A model generated the notes under the pieces. The model was given only the letters and a program-made list of their open reading frames with translations. It had not been told where the DNA came from and did no database searches. From the NCBI RefSeq assembly GCF_016862095.1, contig NZ_BOMH01000030.1:1-64000 (forward strand): DNA of 64,000 nt, written 5' to 3'. This document shows, one piece after another, positions 1 through 9,681 of this stretch. The DNA comes from Actinoplanes cyaneus. GTDB taxonomy: Bacteria; Actinomycetota; Actinomycetes; Mycobacteriales; Micromonosporaceae. Position 1 is the first letter of the stretch. Each line of letters begins with the position of its first letter. Position numbers and translations under genes: made by a program.

Positions 1-50
1 GGCGGCGGCGCGGCAGGGGCGGGAGCACGGCGGAGGTAGCGGCGCGGAGA

Positions 51-135
51 GCGCGGGCGCGGGCCGCGGCCGTACCCGGAGAAGCAAGCGCGGGCGCGGG
101 CCACGGCCGTACCCGGAAGAAGCAAGCGCGGGCAC
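51..135. repeat. GC-rich direct repeat, about 38 bp, 2.3 copies
   Basis: Two near-identical units (51-87 and 88-125) read GCGCGGGCGCGGGCC, then CGGCCGTACCCGGA and GAAGCAA. A third partial copy begins at 126. The stretch from 1 to 163 otherwise shows no convincing coding sequence and lies downstream of the hypothetical gene that ends at 164. No function can be read from it; slippage-prone intergenic sequence is the simplest explanation. Confidence 0.6.
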
Positions 136-163
136 AGCGACCGGAAGGTCAGCGCCTGGCCCG

Positions 164-637
164 TCAGCCGCCGAACGTCGTGCGCAAGCGCTGCGCCAGG
201 CTCGGCGGCGGAGGCGGCGGTGTCGGGCGCCGGTTGGCGGACGGCGACGAACGCCCGATCGGCTGGTCATAGTCCGCGGCGGCGATGGCGTCGACGATCT
301 GCTCGTCGGTGAAGCTTTCCGAGCCGGGGATCGACGGCACGAACCCGACCAGGACCCCGTCCCGCATGACCTGCGCCTCGAGCCCCGCGGTCCCGTCGTT
401 GTCCCAGACCGCCTCGCGCCCGTCGGGCATGACGACGCGAATCCCGTACTGCGTGAGGCCGGCATACGGAAGTTTCAGATGGGCGAAGACGTTGCGCCCG
501 CGCAGCTGCTCGACGACGCGGCGGGCCCGGTTCTCTTCCATGCGATCGAACGTAACGCGCCAATCTGGAGACACGCTGAAGAGCCGCTTCGCAGCGGTTG
601 AGAGCCCGTCACGATCTGCCCATGTAACATCACCCAA
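164..637 (-). CDS. Hypothetical protein (about 157 aa)
   Basis: I do not recognise this family. The product is soluble, with no signal peptide or membrane segment. It has an N-terminal mixed alpha/beta part of about 125 residues and a proline-rich tail (a run of six prolines near residue 143) ending in a short basic segment. The first in-frame start is a TTG at 637 with a weak upstream GGGGTT; a later start is possible. It diverges from the secreted esterase gene that begins at 784, and the intergenic region carries repeated CATGTAAC elements. Codon use matches the genome, and no long rival frame fits as well. Confidence 0.55.
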   Translation of the reverse strand: MGDVTWADRDGLSTAAKRLFSVSPDWRVTFDRMEENRARRVVEQLRGRNVFAHLKLPYAGLTQYGIRVVMPDGREAVWDNDGTAGLEAQVMRDGVLVGFVPSIPGSESFTDEQIVDAIAAADYDQPIGRSSPSANRRPTPPPPPPSLAQRLRTTFGG

Positions 638-682
638 GGCGATAACCCCAGGTCACATCGATGCATGTTACTCCCATGTAAC
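619..682. promoter_or_regulatory. Repeated CCCATGTAAC / GTTAC elements in divergent promoter region
   Basis: CCCATGTAAC occurs at 619-628 and 673-682. An inverted copy, CATGTTAC, lies at 664-671, so GTTAC (667-671) and GTAAC (678-682) form a small inverted repeat. These AT-richer elements stand out in a very GC-rich sequence and lie between divergent genes. They look like operator half-sites, but the bound regulator is unknown. The first copy lies at the extreme 5' end of the leftward hypothetical gene if its TTG start is right. Confidence 0.35.
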
Positions 683-783
683 GGGAAAATCACTGGATTC
701 CATTTCTCTCCACCTTGACTTACTGTGCGGTAACCGAAGCGCTTCGGCCCCAGAGATCCGCATATGGATATCGGAGGCCACCG

Positions 784-1569
784 ATGAGTAGGGCTACCGT
801 CCTCGCCTGTCTCGTCTCCTCGTCCGTCCTCGCGCTCACCGTCGCCGCCGCATCCCCCGCCCAGGCGGCCGGCGTCGACTACGTCGCCCTCGGCGACTCC
901 TACTCGTCCGGGGTCGGCGCGCCCGGGCAATCAGGCCTCTGCCTGCGTAGCAACTACAGCTACGCGGCGCAGTGGGCGACCAGGAACAGCCCCGCCACGT
1001 TCCAGTTCCTGGCCTGCAGCGGCGCGGAAACCGACGACGTGCTCGACAGCCAGGTGCCGGCCATGAAGAGCGGCGCCGACCTGGTCAGCATCACCATCGG
1101 CGGCAACGACGCCGGTTTCGCCCCGACCGTGCTCACATGCCTGACCAGCAGCGACGCCACGTGCACCGCGAAGGTGAACGAGGGCAAGGCCTACGTCGCG
1201 AACACCCTGCCCGGCAAGCTGAACGCCACCTACACCGCGATCAGGAACAAGGCCCCCGGCGCGAAGGTGGTCGTGCTCTCCTACCCGAACATCTTCGACA
1301 CCTCGGCCGCGCTCTGCGAGATGAGCATGACCAAGCGCAAGGCCATCAACAGCGGTGCCCAGACCCTCGACGACATGATCAAGGCACGGGCGACCGCGTT
1401 CGGCTTCACCTTCGCCGACGTCCGCGGGAACTTCACCGGACACGGCGTGTGCGCGGCGAGACCGTACCTCAACGGATTGACGATCATCCCGCCGCAGAAC
1501 TCGTACCATCCGAACGCCAACGGTTACACGCTCGGCTACCTACCCGCCCTGACCAGCGCCGTCTCCTGA
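784..1569 (+). CDS. Secreted SGNH/GDSL-family esterase (lipase)
   Basis: The 261-residue product has an N-terminal signal peptide (hydrophobic residues about 5-22, then an AQA-type cleavage site near 28). The SGNH hydrolase blocks follow: GDSYSSG with nucleophile Ser39, GGND with Asn108, and SYHPN with His242 near the C-terminus. Six cysteines suit the disulfide-bonded Streptomyces-type secreted esterases. The ATG at 784 is preceded by GGAGG at 773-777 with good spacing, which is better than the longer upstream frame. The likely role is extracellular ester or lipid hydrolysis. A strong hairpin terminator follows at 1579. Confidence 0.9.
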   Translation: MSRATVLACLVSSSVLALTVAAASPAQAAGVDYVALGDSYSSGVGAPGQSGLCLRSNYSYAAQWATRNSPATFQFLACSGAETDDVLDSQVPAMKSGADLVSITIGGNDAGFAPTVLTCLTSSDATCTAKVNEGKAYVANTLPGKLNATYTAIRNKAPGAKVVVLSYPNIFDTSAALCEMSMTKRKAINSGAQTLDDMIKARATAFGFTFADVRGNFTGHGVCAARPYLNGLTIIPPQNSYHPNANGYTLGYLPALTSAVS

Positions 1570-1578
1570 CCGATCGCC

Positions 1579-1608
1579 GGGCGGCGGGTGACGACGAACC
1601 CGCCGCCC
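1579..1608 (+). terminator. Hairpin terminator after the SGNH esterase gene
   Basis: A perfect 11-bp stem pairs 1579-1589 with 1598-1608 around an 8-nt loop, starting 9 nt after the esterase stop codon. There is no U-tract, as is usual in high-GC actinobacteria. Confidence 0.7.
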
Positions 1609-1788
1609 ACGATCAAAGGCTTCTCCCGGTACGCCAAGACCCCGCGCCCGTGGCGCGCATCCGCGACGCCGCCGGGCACCGGGCCGCAACGGCGCCGCCG
1701 GGCGAGCCGGCGCTTACGACCGACCGCAACGGCATGACAACCGGTCACGAACCCGGGTGGCCGCCGCCGGTCGGCAGAATCTCCCGGC

Positions 1789-2085
1789 ATGGCCCGCCTG
1801 AACCTGCTGCTCTTCCTCGTCACCGTCGCGCTGACCGTGGTCGCGGTGATCGACTGCCTGGTCACCGACCGCGACCGCGTGCAGCACTTCCCGCGCAACG
1901 CCTGGCTGGCCCTCGTCGTGCTCTGCCCGGTGGCCGGCCCGATCGCGTGGTTCCGCGCCGGCCGCACGATCAACACGGGGCCGGGCGCCGCGGGCCCGGC
2001 GCTGCCCACGCAGGCAGTGCCGATCGGCCCCGACGACGACCCGGAGTTCCTCCGGATGCTCGCCGAGTCGATCCGCAACCGCTGA
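1789..2085 (+). CDS. Small membrane protein, PLDc_N-like
   Basis: The 98-residue product has two predicted transmembrane helices (about 5-24 and 38-56). The second contains the W-x(4)-L-x-P-x-G-P-x-W-F-x-x-GR pattern of the phospholipase-D nuclease N-terminal (PLDc_N) family of small membrane proteins. That domain anchors cardiolipin synthases but in actinobacteria often stands alone with unknown function. The C-terminal 40 residues are soluble and proline/acid rich. The gene converges on the next one, with 12 bp between the stops. Confidence 0.7.
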   Translation: MARLNLLLFLVTVALTVVAVIDCLVTDRDRVQHFPRNAWLALVVLCPVAGPIAWFRAGRTINTGPGAAGPALPTQAVPIGPDDDPEFLRMLAESIRNR

Positions 2086-2097
2086 ACGGCCGGCGGC

Positions 2098-2757
2098 TCA
2101 GGTGAACAGCGGCCGCCAGACGTGCCGGCGCTTGTAGGCCTCGTCCCCCGCCAGGAAGTCGGTCAGCAGGCGTGTGGCCTCGTCCGGATCCGCGGTCTCG
2201 GTCCGGTAGTGCTTCTCGGGATGACCCTCCCGATACTCCAGGGCGTACCGCCCCGGCTCCGCGCCCGCCGCCGGCCCATATCCCACCTGCACGAACCATC
2301 CGTCGGCCCGTTCCAGGATCAGGAAGTGGTCGTCCGGCCCGAGCGCCCGGATCCGCCCCTCGATGCGTTCCGGGGTCGGGTCGGGATCCTCGGCCCCGGC
2401 CGAGCTGAGCGTGAACCCGGCGATGTGCCCGGCGGCGTTCGGGTTCAGCAGGTGGGACTGCGGCTCGTAGCAGACCAGGCCGTGCTCCCGGGCGAGCGCC
2501 ACCACGGCCGCCCCCACCTCGCCGGCGCGGGACCAGGCGATGGTCAGGGCGAGCAGCGTGTCGGACGGCTCCGGGGTGACGCTCCACGCGCCGGAGCCCG
2601 GCGGGAAGAGTCTGACCAGGTCGTCGTGCAGCCGGCGCACCGCGGGGTGGGGCCGGAACATCCCCGGTTCCCCGTCGTGCCGGCGTCGCAGCTTGCTCTC
2701 GGCGAGCCCGGGCGTGATCGCCTCCGGCTCGTGCCAGACGTACAGATCAAAGCTCAT
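2098..2757 (-). CDS. Hypothetical protein of the MSFDLYVWHEP type
   Basis: The 219-residue soluble protein begins with an MSFDLYVW motif that I associate with a conserved uncharacterised actinobacterial family. It has no membrane segment or enzymatic motif. The C-terminal half alternates predicted strands and helices. The ATG at 2757 has GGGGGTT upstream on the coding strand. The upstream neighbour is the Ser/Thr kinase gene in the same orientation, whose stop is 46 bp away, so co-transcription is possible. Confidence 0.6.
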   Translation of the reverse strand: MSFDLYVWHEPEAITPGLAESKLRRRHDGEPGMFRPHPAVRRLHDDLVRLFPPGSGAWSVTPEPSDTLLALTIAWSRAGEVGAAVVALAREHGLVCYEPQSHLLNPNAAGHIAGFTLSSAGAEDPDPTPERIEGRIRALGPDDHFLILERADGWFVQVGYGPAAGAEPGRYALEYREGHPEKHYRTETADPDEATRLLTDFLAGDEAYKRRHVWRPLFT

Positions 2758-2803
2758 CGCGGAAACCCCCTCCCGGCGTATCGATGGATCTTAGTGGCTC
2801 AGG

Positions 2804-4465
<1,662 letters not shown>

Positions 4466-4623
4466 TACTCGGGGATCCTTCCGCCTGACGGCAATGCCCC
4501 GAGATATTGCGATTTGTCCGCATGAACTGGCAAGTCTTCGCGGGCATATTCGCACGGTCCGGGAGGACTGGCCCCCGAACCGTCACGAATCCCCGCCGAT
4601 GTCGTTCAGCCGATCGGACCCCG

Positions 4624-6657
4624 CTACCCGCCGGTTCCCGAGCCGGCCGGGTTCGGCTGCGGGCCGCACAGCGACCGGATCGCGCCCAGCAGCGTGGACC
4701 GGGTGAACGGCTTCTCCAGCAGCATGCTGTTCTCGTCCAGATGCAGCTGCGGGCCGAGCGACGCCGCGGTGTAGCCGGACATGTAGAGCACCGGCAGGTC
4801 CGGCTGGTGCGTGCGCAGCGCCCCGGCCAGCTCCGGCCCGGTCATCGTCGGCATCACCACGTCGGTGATCAGCAGGTCCGGCCGGGCCCCCGAGGCGACC
4901 TGGGTGACCGCCGTGAGCGCGTCGGTGGCGACCGCGATCTCGTAGCCGGCCGGCGCGATCAGCCGCTGCACGAGCTGGGCCACATCCGGCTGATCCTCGA
5001 CGATCAGCACCCGGCCGATCACCGCGGACCTGGTCTTGCCCTCGCCCGCCGGCTGCTTCTGCTCCTCGGCGGCCGGCAGGTAGATGTGCACCGTGGTGCC
5101 GATCCGCGGCCGCGACTCCAGCTCGATGTGGCCGCCCAGGTTCTGCACGATGCCGGCGGTGGTGGCCAGGCCCAGGCCCGCGGCGGTCGGACGGGTGGTG
5201 AAGAACGGTTCGAGGGCCCGCTTGCGGATCTCCTCCTCCATCCCGACGCCGGTGTCGGTGACGACCAGATGCACCAGTTTGCCGTTCGGCGCGCCCTCGG
5301 CGAGCTGACCCGGCTCGACCACCTCGTTGGTGGCCGCGACCCGGACCATGCCGCCGTGCAGCATCGCGTCCCGGGCGTTCGCGGCCAGGTTGACCAGGGC
5401 CTGTTCCAGCGGGCCGCGTTCCGCCTTCACCGGCCAGACATCCGGGCCGAAGGTCAGGTCCAGCCCGATCCGCTCCCCGAGGGTCCGGGAGAACAGCGAC
5501 TGCACGTCGGTGAGCAGATCCGGGATCGGGATGACTTCCGGCCGGTTCCCCTCGCTGCGCCCGAACGCCAGCAGCTGGTGCGTGAGGGTGCGGCCGGTCG
5601 ACACCGCGTCCATGATGTCCTTGGCCAGCGCGTGCTGCGAGGAGCCCTCCTCGGTCTGCGACAGGATCATGTCGGCCGAGCCCGCCACCACCGTCATCAG
5701 GTTGTTGAAGTCGTGCGACAGGCCACCGATCAGCTGGCCCAGGCTGTCCAGCCGGCGCAGGTGGTCGAGCTGCCGCTTGAGGCCGCGGGCGTCGATGTGG
5801 TCGGTGGTGTCGGTGATCATGCAGAGCACGCCGCCGAACTCGCCGTTGTCGTCGCGGACCGGCATCATGCTCATCCGCACACTGCGCCGGGATCCGTCGG
5901 CGCGCATCATCCGGGTGGCGCCGACCGTGGACCGGCCCTGCTTGCACTCGACGATCCGGCGGTCCAGCTCCTTCTGGCCCACGTTGTCCAGGAAGCCGCG
6001 CAGCGACACCCCGATCAGCTCGCTGCGGGGCATGCCCAGGACCACGCCGATCGGCTCGTTCGCGTAGGTCGCCACGCCTTCCGGGTCGAGCTGCAGCACC
6101 CCCTCCGGGATCGTCTCCAGGACCCGGCGGTAGCGCTCCTCCGCCGCGCGCAGCCGCTCCTGCGCGCGGGCGCCGGCCACCGCGAGCGAGAGCTCACCCG
6201 CGATGTCCCGGGCGAGTTCCACCTCCGGCGTCGAGTAGAAGGCGTCGGGCGTGTGCCGGGTCAGGATCAGATATCCGGCGTACGTGTTGTCGACGATCAC
6301 CGGGCACATCACCGCGGCCGTGATGCCGTGCTCCGGGGTGGCCAGCGCGGCCGCCGAGTCCCCGGCCAGCACGATCGGGCGCCGGCTGGCCGCGAGCGTG
6401 GTGGAGTACTCGTCGTCGGGCGCCTGGCCGGCCCGGTTCAGCGCCCGCGCCAGCGGCCCGGAACGGCTGTCCTCCAGGTGGTGGTACGCGATCTGCTCGT
6501 AGTGGCCGTCGTCGCGCAGCAGTTGGACGCCCGCGCCGTCACCGATCATGTCGGCGGCGGCACGGGCAGCGGTGGATCGCACCTCGGCCGGATCCGCCGC
6601 GGCGCGGCTGAGCGCGAGGGCAAGATCGGCGAGCGCGTACCGGAGGGGGTAAGCCAT
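4624..6657 (-). CDS. Hybrid sensor histidine kinase (GAF-PAS-HisKA-HATPase-REC)
   Basis: The cytoplasmic 677-residue protein has no membrane helix. An N-terminal GAF-like domain (about 10-165) is followed by a PAS domain (about 175-290), then the dimerisation/phosphoacceptor motif LSHDFNN with His315. A HATPase domain carries an N-box (NLAANARDAM) and G-box (DTGVGM). A C-terminal receiver domain shows VLIVEDQPD, the acceptor Asp in LLITDVVMP, and the conserved Lys in LLEKPF. The receiver sits in the same chain, so the output is probably a phosphorelay to an unlinked regulator. Starts at 6672 and 6666 are also in frame. The 90-bp gap to the PRPP synthetase gene allows co-transcription. Confidence 0.9.
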   Translation of the reverse strand: MAYPLRYALADLALALSRAAADPAEVRSTAARAAADMIGDGAGVQLLRDDGHYEQIAYHHLEDSRSGPLARALNRAGQAPDDEYSTTLAASRRPIVLAGDSAAALATPEHGITAAVMCPVIVDNTYAGYLILTRHTPDAFYSTPEVELARDIAGELSLAVAGARAQERLRAAEERYRRVLETIPEGVLQLDPEGVATYANEPIGVVLGMPRSELIGVSLRGFLDNVGQKELDRRIVECKQGRSTVGATRMMRADGSRRSVRMSMMPVRDDNGEFGGVLCMITDTTDHIDARGLKRQLDHLRRLDSLGQLIGGLSHDFNNLMTVVAGSADMILSQTEEGSSQHALAKDIMDAVSTGRTLTHQLLAFGRSEGNRPEVIPIPDLLTDVQSLFSRTLGERIGLDLTFGPDVWPVKAERGPLEQALVNLAANARDAMLHGGMVRVAATNEVVEPGQLAEGAPNGKLVHLVVTDTGVGMEEEIRKRALEPFFTTRPTAAGLGLATTAGIVQNLGGHIELESRPRIGTTVHIYLPAAEEQKQPAGEGKTRSAVIGRVLIVEDQPDVAQLVQRLIAPAGYEIAVATDALTAVTQVASGARPDLLITDVVMPTMTGPELAGALRTHQPDLPVLYMSGYTAASLGPQLHLDENSMLLEKPFTRSTLLGAIRSLCGPQPNPAGSGTGG

Positions 6658-6747
6658 GACACCCATGTGCACATTTTTCGTGTTGAGTGACGGGCGTGCG
6701 GGGTGTTCGGCGGAATCCGGCGACGCTTTCTTGGTGGCGGTGCTCTC

Positions 6748-7692
6748 TCAGTGGAAGAGGGCGCTCACCGATTCGCCGTTGTGGATCCTGCGCATCGCCT
6801 CGGCCAGCGCGGACGCCACCGAGATCACCGTCAGCTTCGGGTGCCGCTTGGACGGCGGGATCGGCACCGTGTTGGTGCAGACGATCTCCTCGACCTCCTT
6901 CTCCGCGGCCAGTCGCTGCACCGCGTCGTTGGTGAGCAGGCCGTGCGTGCACGCCACCCGGACGCTGCGGACGTTGCGCTCACGCAGCCGGGCGAGCAGC
7001 TCGAAGACCGTGCTGCCCTTGGCGATCTCGTCGTCGAGCACGATCACGTCCCGGTCGCCGACCTCACCGATGATCGAGTTGATCACCACCTTGTCGTCGG
7101 CGAACCGCTGCTTCGCGCCGGCCGCGACCTCGATGCCGAGCAGCCGGGCGAAGGCCGCCGCCTCCTTGGCGTTGCCCAGGTCCGGCGAGACCACCACGGT
7201 GTTGCTCAGGTCGTAGCCCCGGAAGTGGTGGGCCAGCTCGCGCAGCGCGTGCAGGTGGTCCACCGGGATGCTGAAGAAGCCGTGCACCTGCGGGGAGTGC
7301 AGGGTCATGGCCAGCACCCGGTTGGCGCCGGCCGTGGTGAGCAGGTCGGCGACCAGGCGCCCGCCTATCGAGATGCGCGGGGCGTCCTTCTTGTCCGAGC
7401 GGGCGTAGGCGTAGTGCGGCAGGACCACGGTGATCCGGCCGGCCGACGCGCCACGGGCCGCGTCGAGCATGAAGAGCAGCTCGGCGAGATGCTCCTGGGT
7501 CGGGGGGACGAGCGGCTGGATCAGGAACACGTCGCGTTCCCGGCAGTTCCCCTCCAGCTGCACCTCGATGCAGTCGTTGGCGAACCGGGAGATCCTGGTC
7601 GGCAGAAGCGGCACCCCGAGGTGCTCGCAGATCTCCGCGGCCAGGTCGGGATGGGCGGATCCGGTGAAAACGGCGATGTCGCGCACGGGCAC
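6748..7692 (-). CDS. prs: Ribose-phosphate pyrophosphokinase, divergent paralogue
   Basis: The 314-residue protein aligns end to end with PRPP synthetase (ATP + ribose-5-phosphate to PRPP + AMP): the FTGSAHPDL start, the FxNDCIEVQLEGNCR region, the flexible catalytic loop, and the ESVSALF C-terminus. Key motifs are altered. The usual DLHAxQIQGFF is TLHSPQVHGFF (catalytic His retained, preceding Asp lost), and the PRPP-binding DDMIDTGGT is DDEIAKGST. A Lys is kept in the KQR segment. This resembles the second, divergent Prs common in actinomycetes rather than the housekeeping enzyme. It starts with GTG at 7692; GTG at 7686 is an alternative. Confidence 0.8.
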   Translation of the reverse strand: MPVRDIAVFTGSAHPDLAAEICEHLGVPLLPTRISRFANDCIEVQLEGNCRERDVFLIQPLVPPTQEHLAELLFMLDAARGASAGRITVVLPHYAYARSDKKDAPRISIGGRLVADLLTTAGANRVLAMTLHSPQVHGFFSIPVDHLHALRELAHHFRGYDLSNTVVVSPDLGNAKEAAAFARLLGIEVAAGAKQRFADDKVVINSIIGEVGDRDVIVLDDEIAKGSTVFELLARLRERNVRSVRVACTHGLLTNDAVQRLAAEKEVEEIVCTNTVPIPPSKRHPKLTVISVASALAEAMRRIHNGESVSALFH

Positions 7693-7753
7693 ATGCTAAG
7701 AGGCGCGCGGTACGGGGTCGTCAGGACACCTCGGTCGACGCTAGCGTGCTCTC

Positions 7754-8596
7754 ATGAACGGACTGGCGGTCGCGTGCCGGCGCGTGGTGCACATCTACCG
7801 CGCCGAGGCGGGGGACGTGGTGGCTTTGGCCGGGGTCGACCTCTCCATCGCCCCCGGGGAGACACTTGCCCTGGTCGGGCCCTCCGGGTCCGGCAAGTCG
7901 ACGCTGATCGCGCTGCTCGCGGGCCTGATGCGCCCGTCAGCGGGGCGGATCAACGTCGGCACCTACGATCTGGGCAAGCTCGCCGACAGTGAGATCTCCC
8001 GGCTCCGCGGCACCGAGATCGGGGTGGTGCTGCAGGGCGCGGCGCGCAACCTCTTGCCGTACGCGACGCTGCACCGCAACATCTGGCTCGCGCAACGCCG
8101 CGCGGCGCACACCCGGGGCATCAAGCTCGACGATCCCGACCGCATCCTCGACCTGGTCGGATTGCCTGGTCAGGGCCGTCGCAAGCTGGCCGACCTGACC
8201 CCCGGCGGCCGTCAGCGGGCCGCGCTCGCGGTCGGCATCGCGACCGGCCCGGGGCTGCTGCTGGTCGATGAGCCGACGAGCCGGCTGGACACGGCCGGCC
8301 GCGACGAGGTGCTGGACGCACTCGAAACGGTGAACCAGGAGCGGGAGACCACGATCGTGGTGGTGACCCACGACAACGAGGTCGGGGCGCGCCTGGGCCG
8401 GGCGGTCACCATCCGCGACGGCCGGGTCGGGGCGGAGGGCCGCGACGGGCAGGACTTCGCGGTGGTCGCCGGCGACGGCACGGTCCAGCTCCCGCCCGAG
8501 GTCCTCGGCTCCTATCCGCCCGGGACGCTGTTCACCGTCCAGCACATCGACGGCGAGGTCACCCTCGTCCCCGGCAGCTCCGAGACCGCCGCCTGA
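7754..8596 (+). CDS. ABC transporter ATP-binding protein (LolD/MacB-like), orphan
   Basis: The 280-residue protein has Walker A GPSGSGKST (42-50), Q-loop Gln94, a non-standard signature LTPGGRQ (148-154) in place of LSGGQ, Walker B LLLVDEPTS (168-176) and the switch His in VVTHD. About 60 extra C-terminal residues follow the ATPase core. It resembles LolD/MacB ATPases that drive FtsX-type exporters. No permease gene is adjacent on this strand, and the FtsX permeases at 9.7-15.6 kb already have their own ATPase, so the partner is unknown. Confidence 0.85.
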   Translation: MNGLAVACRRVVHIYRAEAGDVVALAGVDLSIAPGETLALVGPSGSGKSTLIALLAGLMRPSAGRINVGTYDLGKLADSEISRLRGTEIGVVLQGAARNLLPYATLHRNIWLAQRRAAHTRGIKLDDPDRILDLVGLPGQGRRKLADLTPGGRQRAALAVGIATGPGLLLVDEPTSRLDTAGRDEVLDALETVNQERETTIVVVTHDNEVGARLGRAVTIRDGRVGAEGRDGQDFAVVAGDGTVQLPPEVLGSYPPGTLFTVQHIDGEVTLVPGSSETAA

Positions 8597-8662
8597 CCCG
8601 CACAAGTCCGTAACCGACGCAACCCCCGCCGCAGCTCCCTCCCCTGCAGCGCCACCGCATCC

Positions 8663-8716
8663 CGGCTGGCACTCATGGTCCCGGAACGAGCGTTTTCCAG
8701 CCGTGAGCGCCAGCCG
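8663..8716. terminator. Bidirectional terminator-like inverted repeat
   Basis: CGGCTGGC-ACTCATGG (8663-8678) pairs with CCGTGAGC-GCCAGCCG (8701-8716), 14 of 16 positions matching around a 22-nt loop. It lies between two convergent genes (ABC ATPase ending 8596 and DUF4142 gene ending 8743), as expected for a shared terminator. Confidence 0.55.
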
Positions 8717-8742
8717 AGACCCGGCACTGGCGCACCGGCCGG

Positions 8743-9555
8743 TCAGTAGTAGCGGCGGCGACGGCGGGAATTGCTCGGCCACATCTTGCGGGTTACCAGG
8801 AAGGCGACCCCGAACGCCGCGACGACCACGATCGCAACCACCGGGGTGGTCACCTGCGACGACTGCTGACCGGTCGCGGTCTGGTTCGCGGAGAGCACCG
8901 CCGTGGTGTCCTTGGCCGAAGCCGTGGCGGCGGCCGGCGGCGGCGCGGTCGGCAGCTCGTCGAAGTCGACCAGCGTGCTGCTCTCCAGCAGGGTCAGGTG
9001 CGTCGCCACGAACTGGTTGGTCCGCTGCGCCAGCTTCCGGATCGTGTCGTTGCGGGTGCTCGCCCGGATCGTCGCGATCGCCGGGAAGATCTTGCCGTGC
9101 GCGGCCCGCAGCCGGTCCACGAAGATCTGGTCGAACTCCTTGCCCTCGGCGGCGCGCATCTCGCCGAGCCAGCCCTGCTGGTCGGCGTTCGGCTTGTCGG
9201 GCAGGTCGAGGTCGAGCTTCTTGGCGGCGGTCCGCACCATCTGGTCGAGCACGGTGTGCTGCGCCGCGATCTCCTTGCCGATCGACTTGATCCGCGGGTC
9301 GTCCGACTTCTCCTGGGCCATCTGGCCGGCCGGCATCTCCCAGAGCCCGGCGAGCCGCACCTTGTTCGCGAAGTCCCGGTCTGCCGCGGAGACCTCGCCC
9401 TCGCCGGTGTCGGTGATCAGCTGGTTCGGCGGCACCGGCACGCCCGGGTCCTCGGCGGCCTGCGCCGCGCGCGGCGGCAGGAGCAACAACGCCACTACCG
9501 CAAAGGCAGCCCACGTCACGTGACGCAGACGCGTTCCCAGTTCGATGGCGACCAC
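8743..9555 (-). CDS. DUF4142 domain membrane-anchored exported protein
   Basis: The 270-residue product has a signal peptide (hydrophobic segment about 15-28, cleavage near AQAAE), a helical DUF4142 domain (about 50-200) typified by FANKVRLAGLWEMPAGQMA and HTVLDQMVRTAAKKL, a threonine/alanine-rich linker, and a C-terminal transmembrane helix followed by a basic RRRRRYY tail. DUF4142 proteins are ferritin-like four-helix bundles exported in many bacteria, with unknown function. The GTG at 9555 has AGGAGG five bases upstream, better than the GTG at 9570 that overlaps the ribosome-binding site. Confidence 0.85.
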   Translation of the reverse strand: MVAIELGTRLRHVTWAAFAVVALLLLPPRAAQAAEDPGVPVPPNQLITDTGEGEVSAADRDFANKVRLAGLWEMPAGQMAQEKSDDPRIKSIGKEIAAQHTVLDQMVRTAAKKLDLDLPDKPNADQQGWLGEMRAAEGKEFDQIFVDRLRAAHGKIFPAIATIRASTRNDTIRKLAQRTNQFVATHLTLLESSTLVDFDELPTAPPPAAATASAKDTTAVLSANQTATGQQSSQVTTPVVAIVVVAAFGVAFLVTRKMWPSNSRRRRRYY

Positions 9556-9681
9556 ACGAACCTCCTCCACAGCTCTCGCAAAGCTTGTTCATGCACGAGA
9601 ACGGATCAGGAACGCCCGTGGATCAATCTCGCCAGGGTCTTTCGGCTCTGGCGAGAAATCTCGTGACCCGGTATGTGCGGA

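Noticed and set aside
4507..6690. A 727-codon open frame on the plus strand
   Set aside because: It is antisense to the hybrid histidine kinase, whose domains are complete. The composition is histidine/arginine/glutamine-rich, as expected for high-GC antisense frames.
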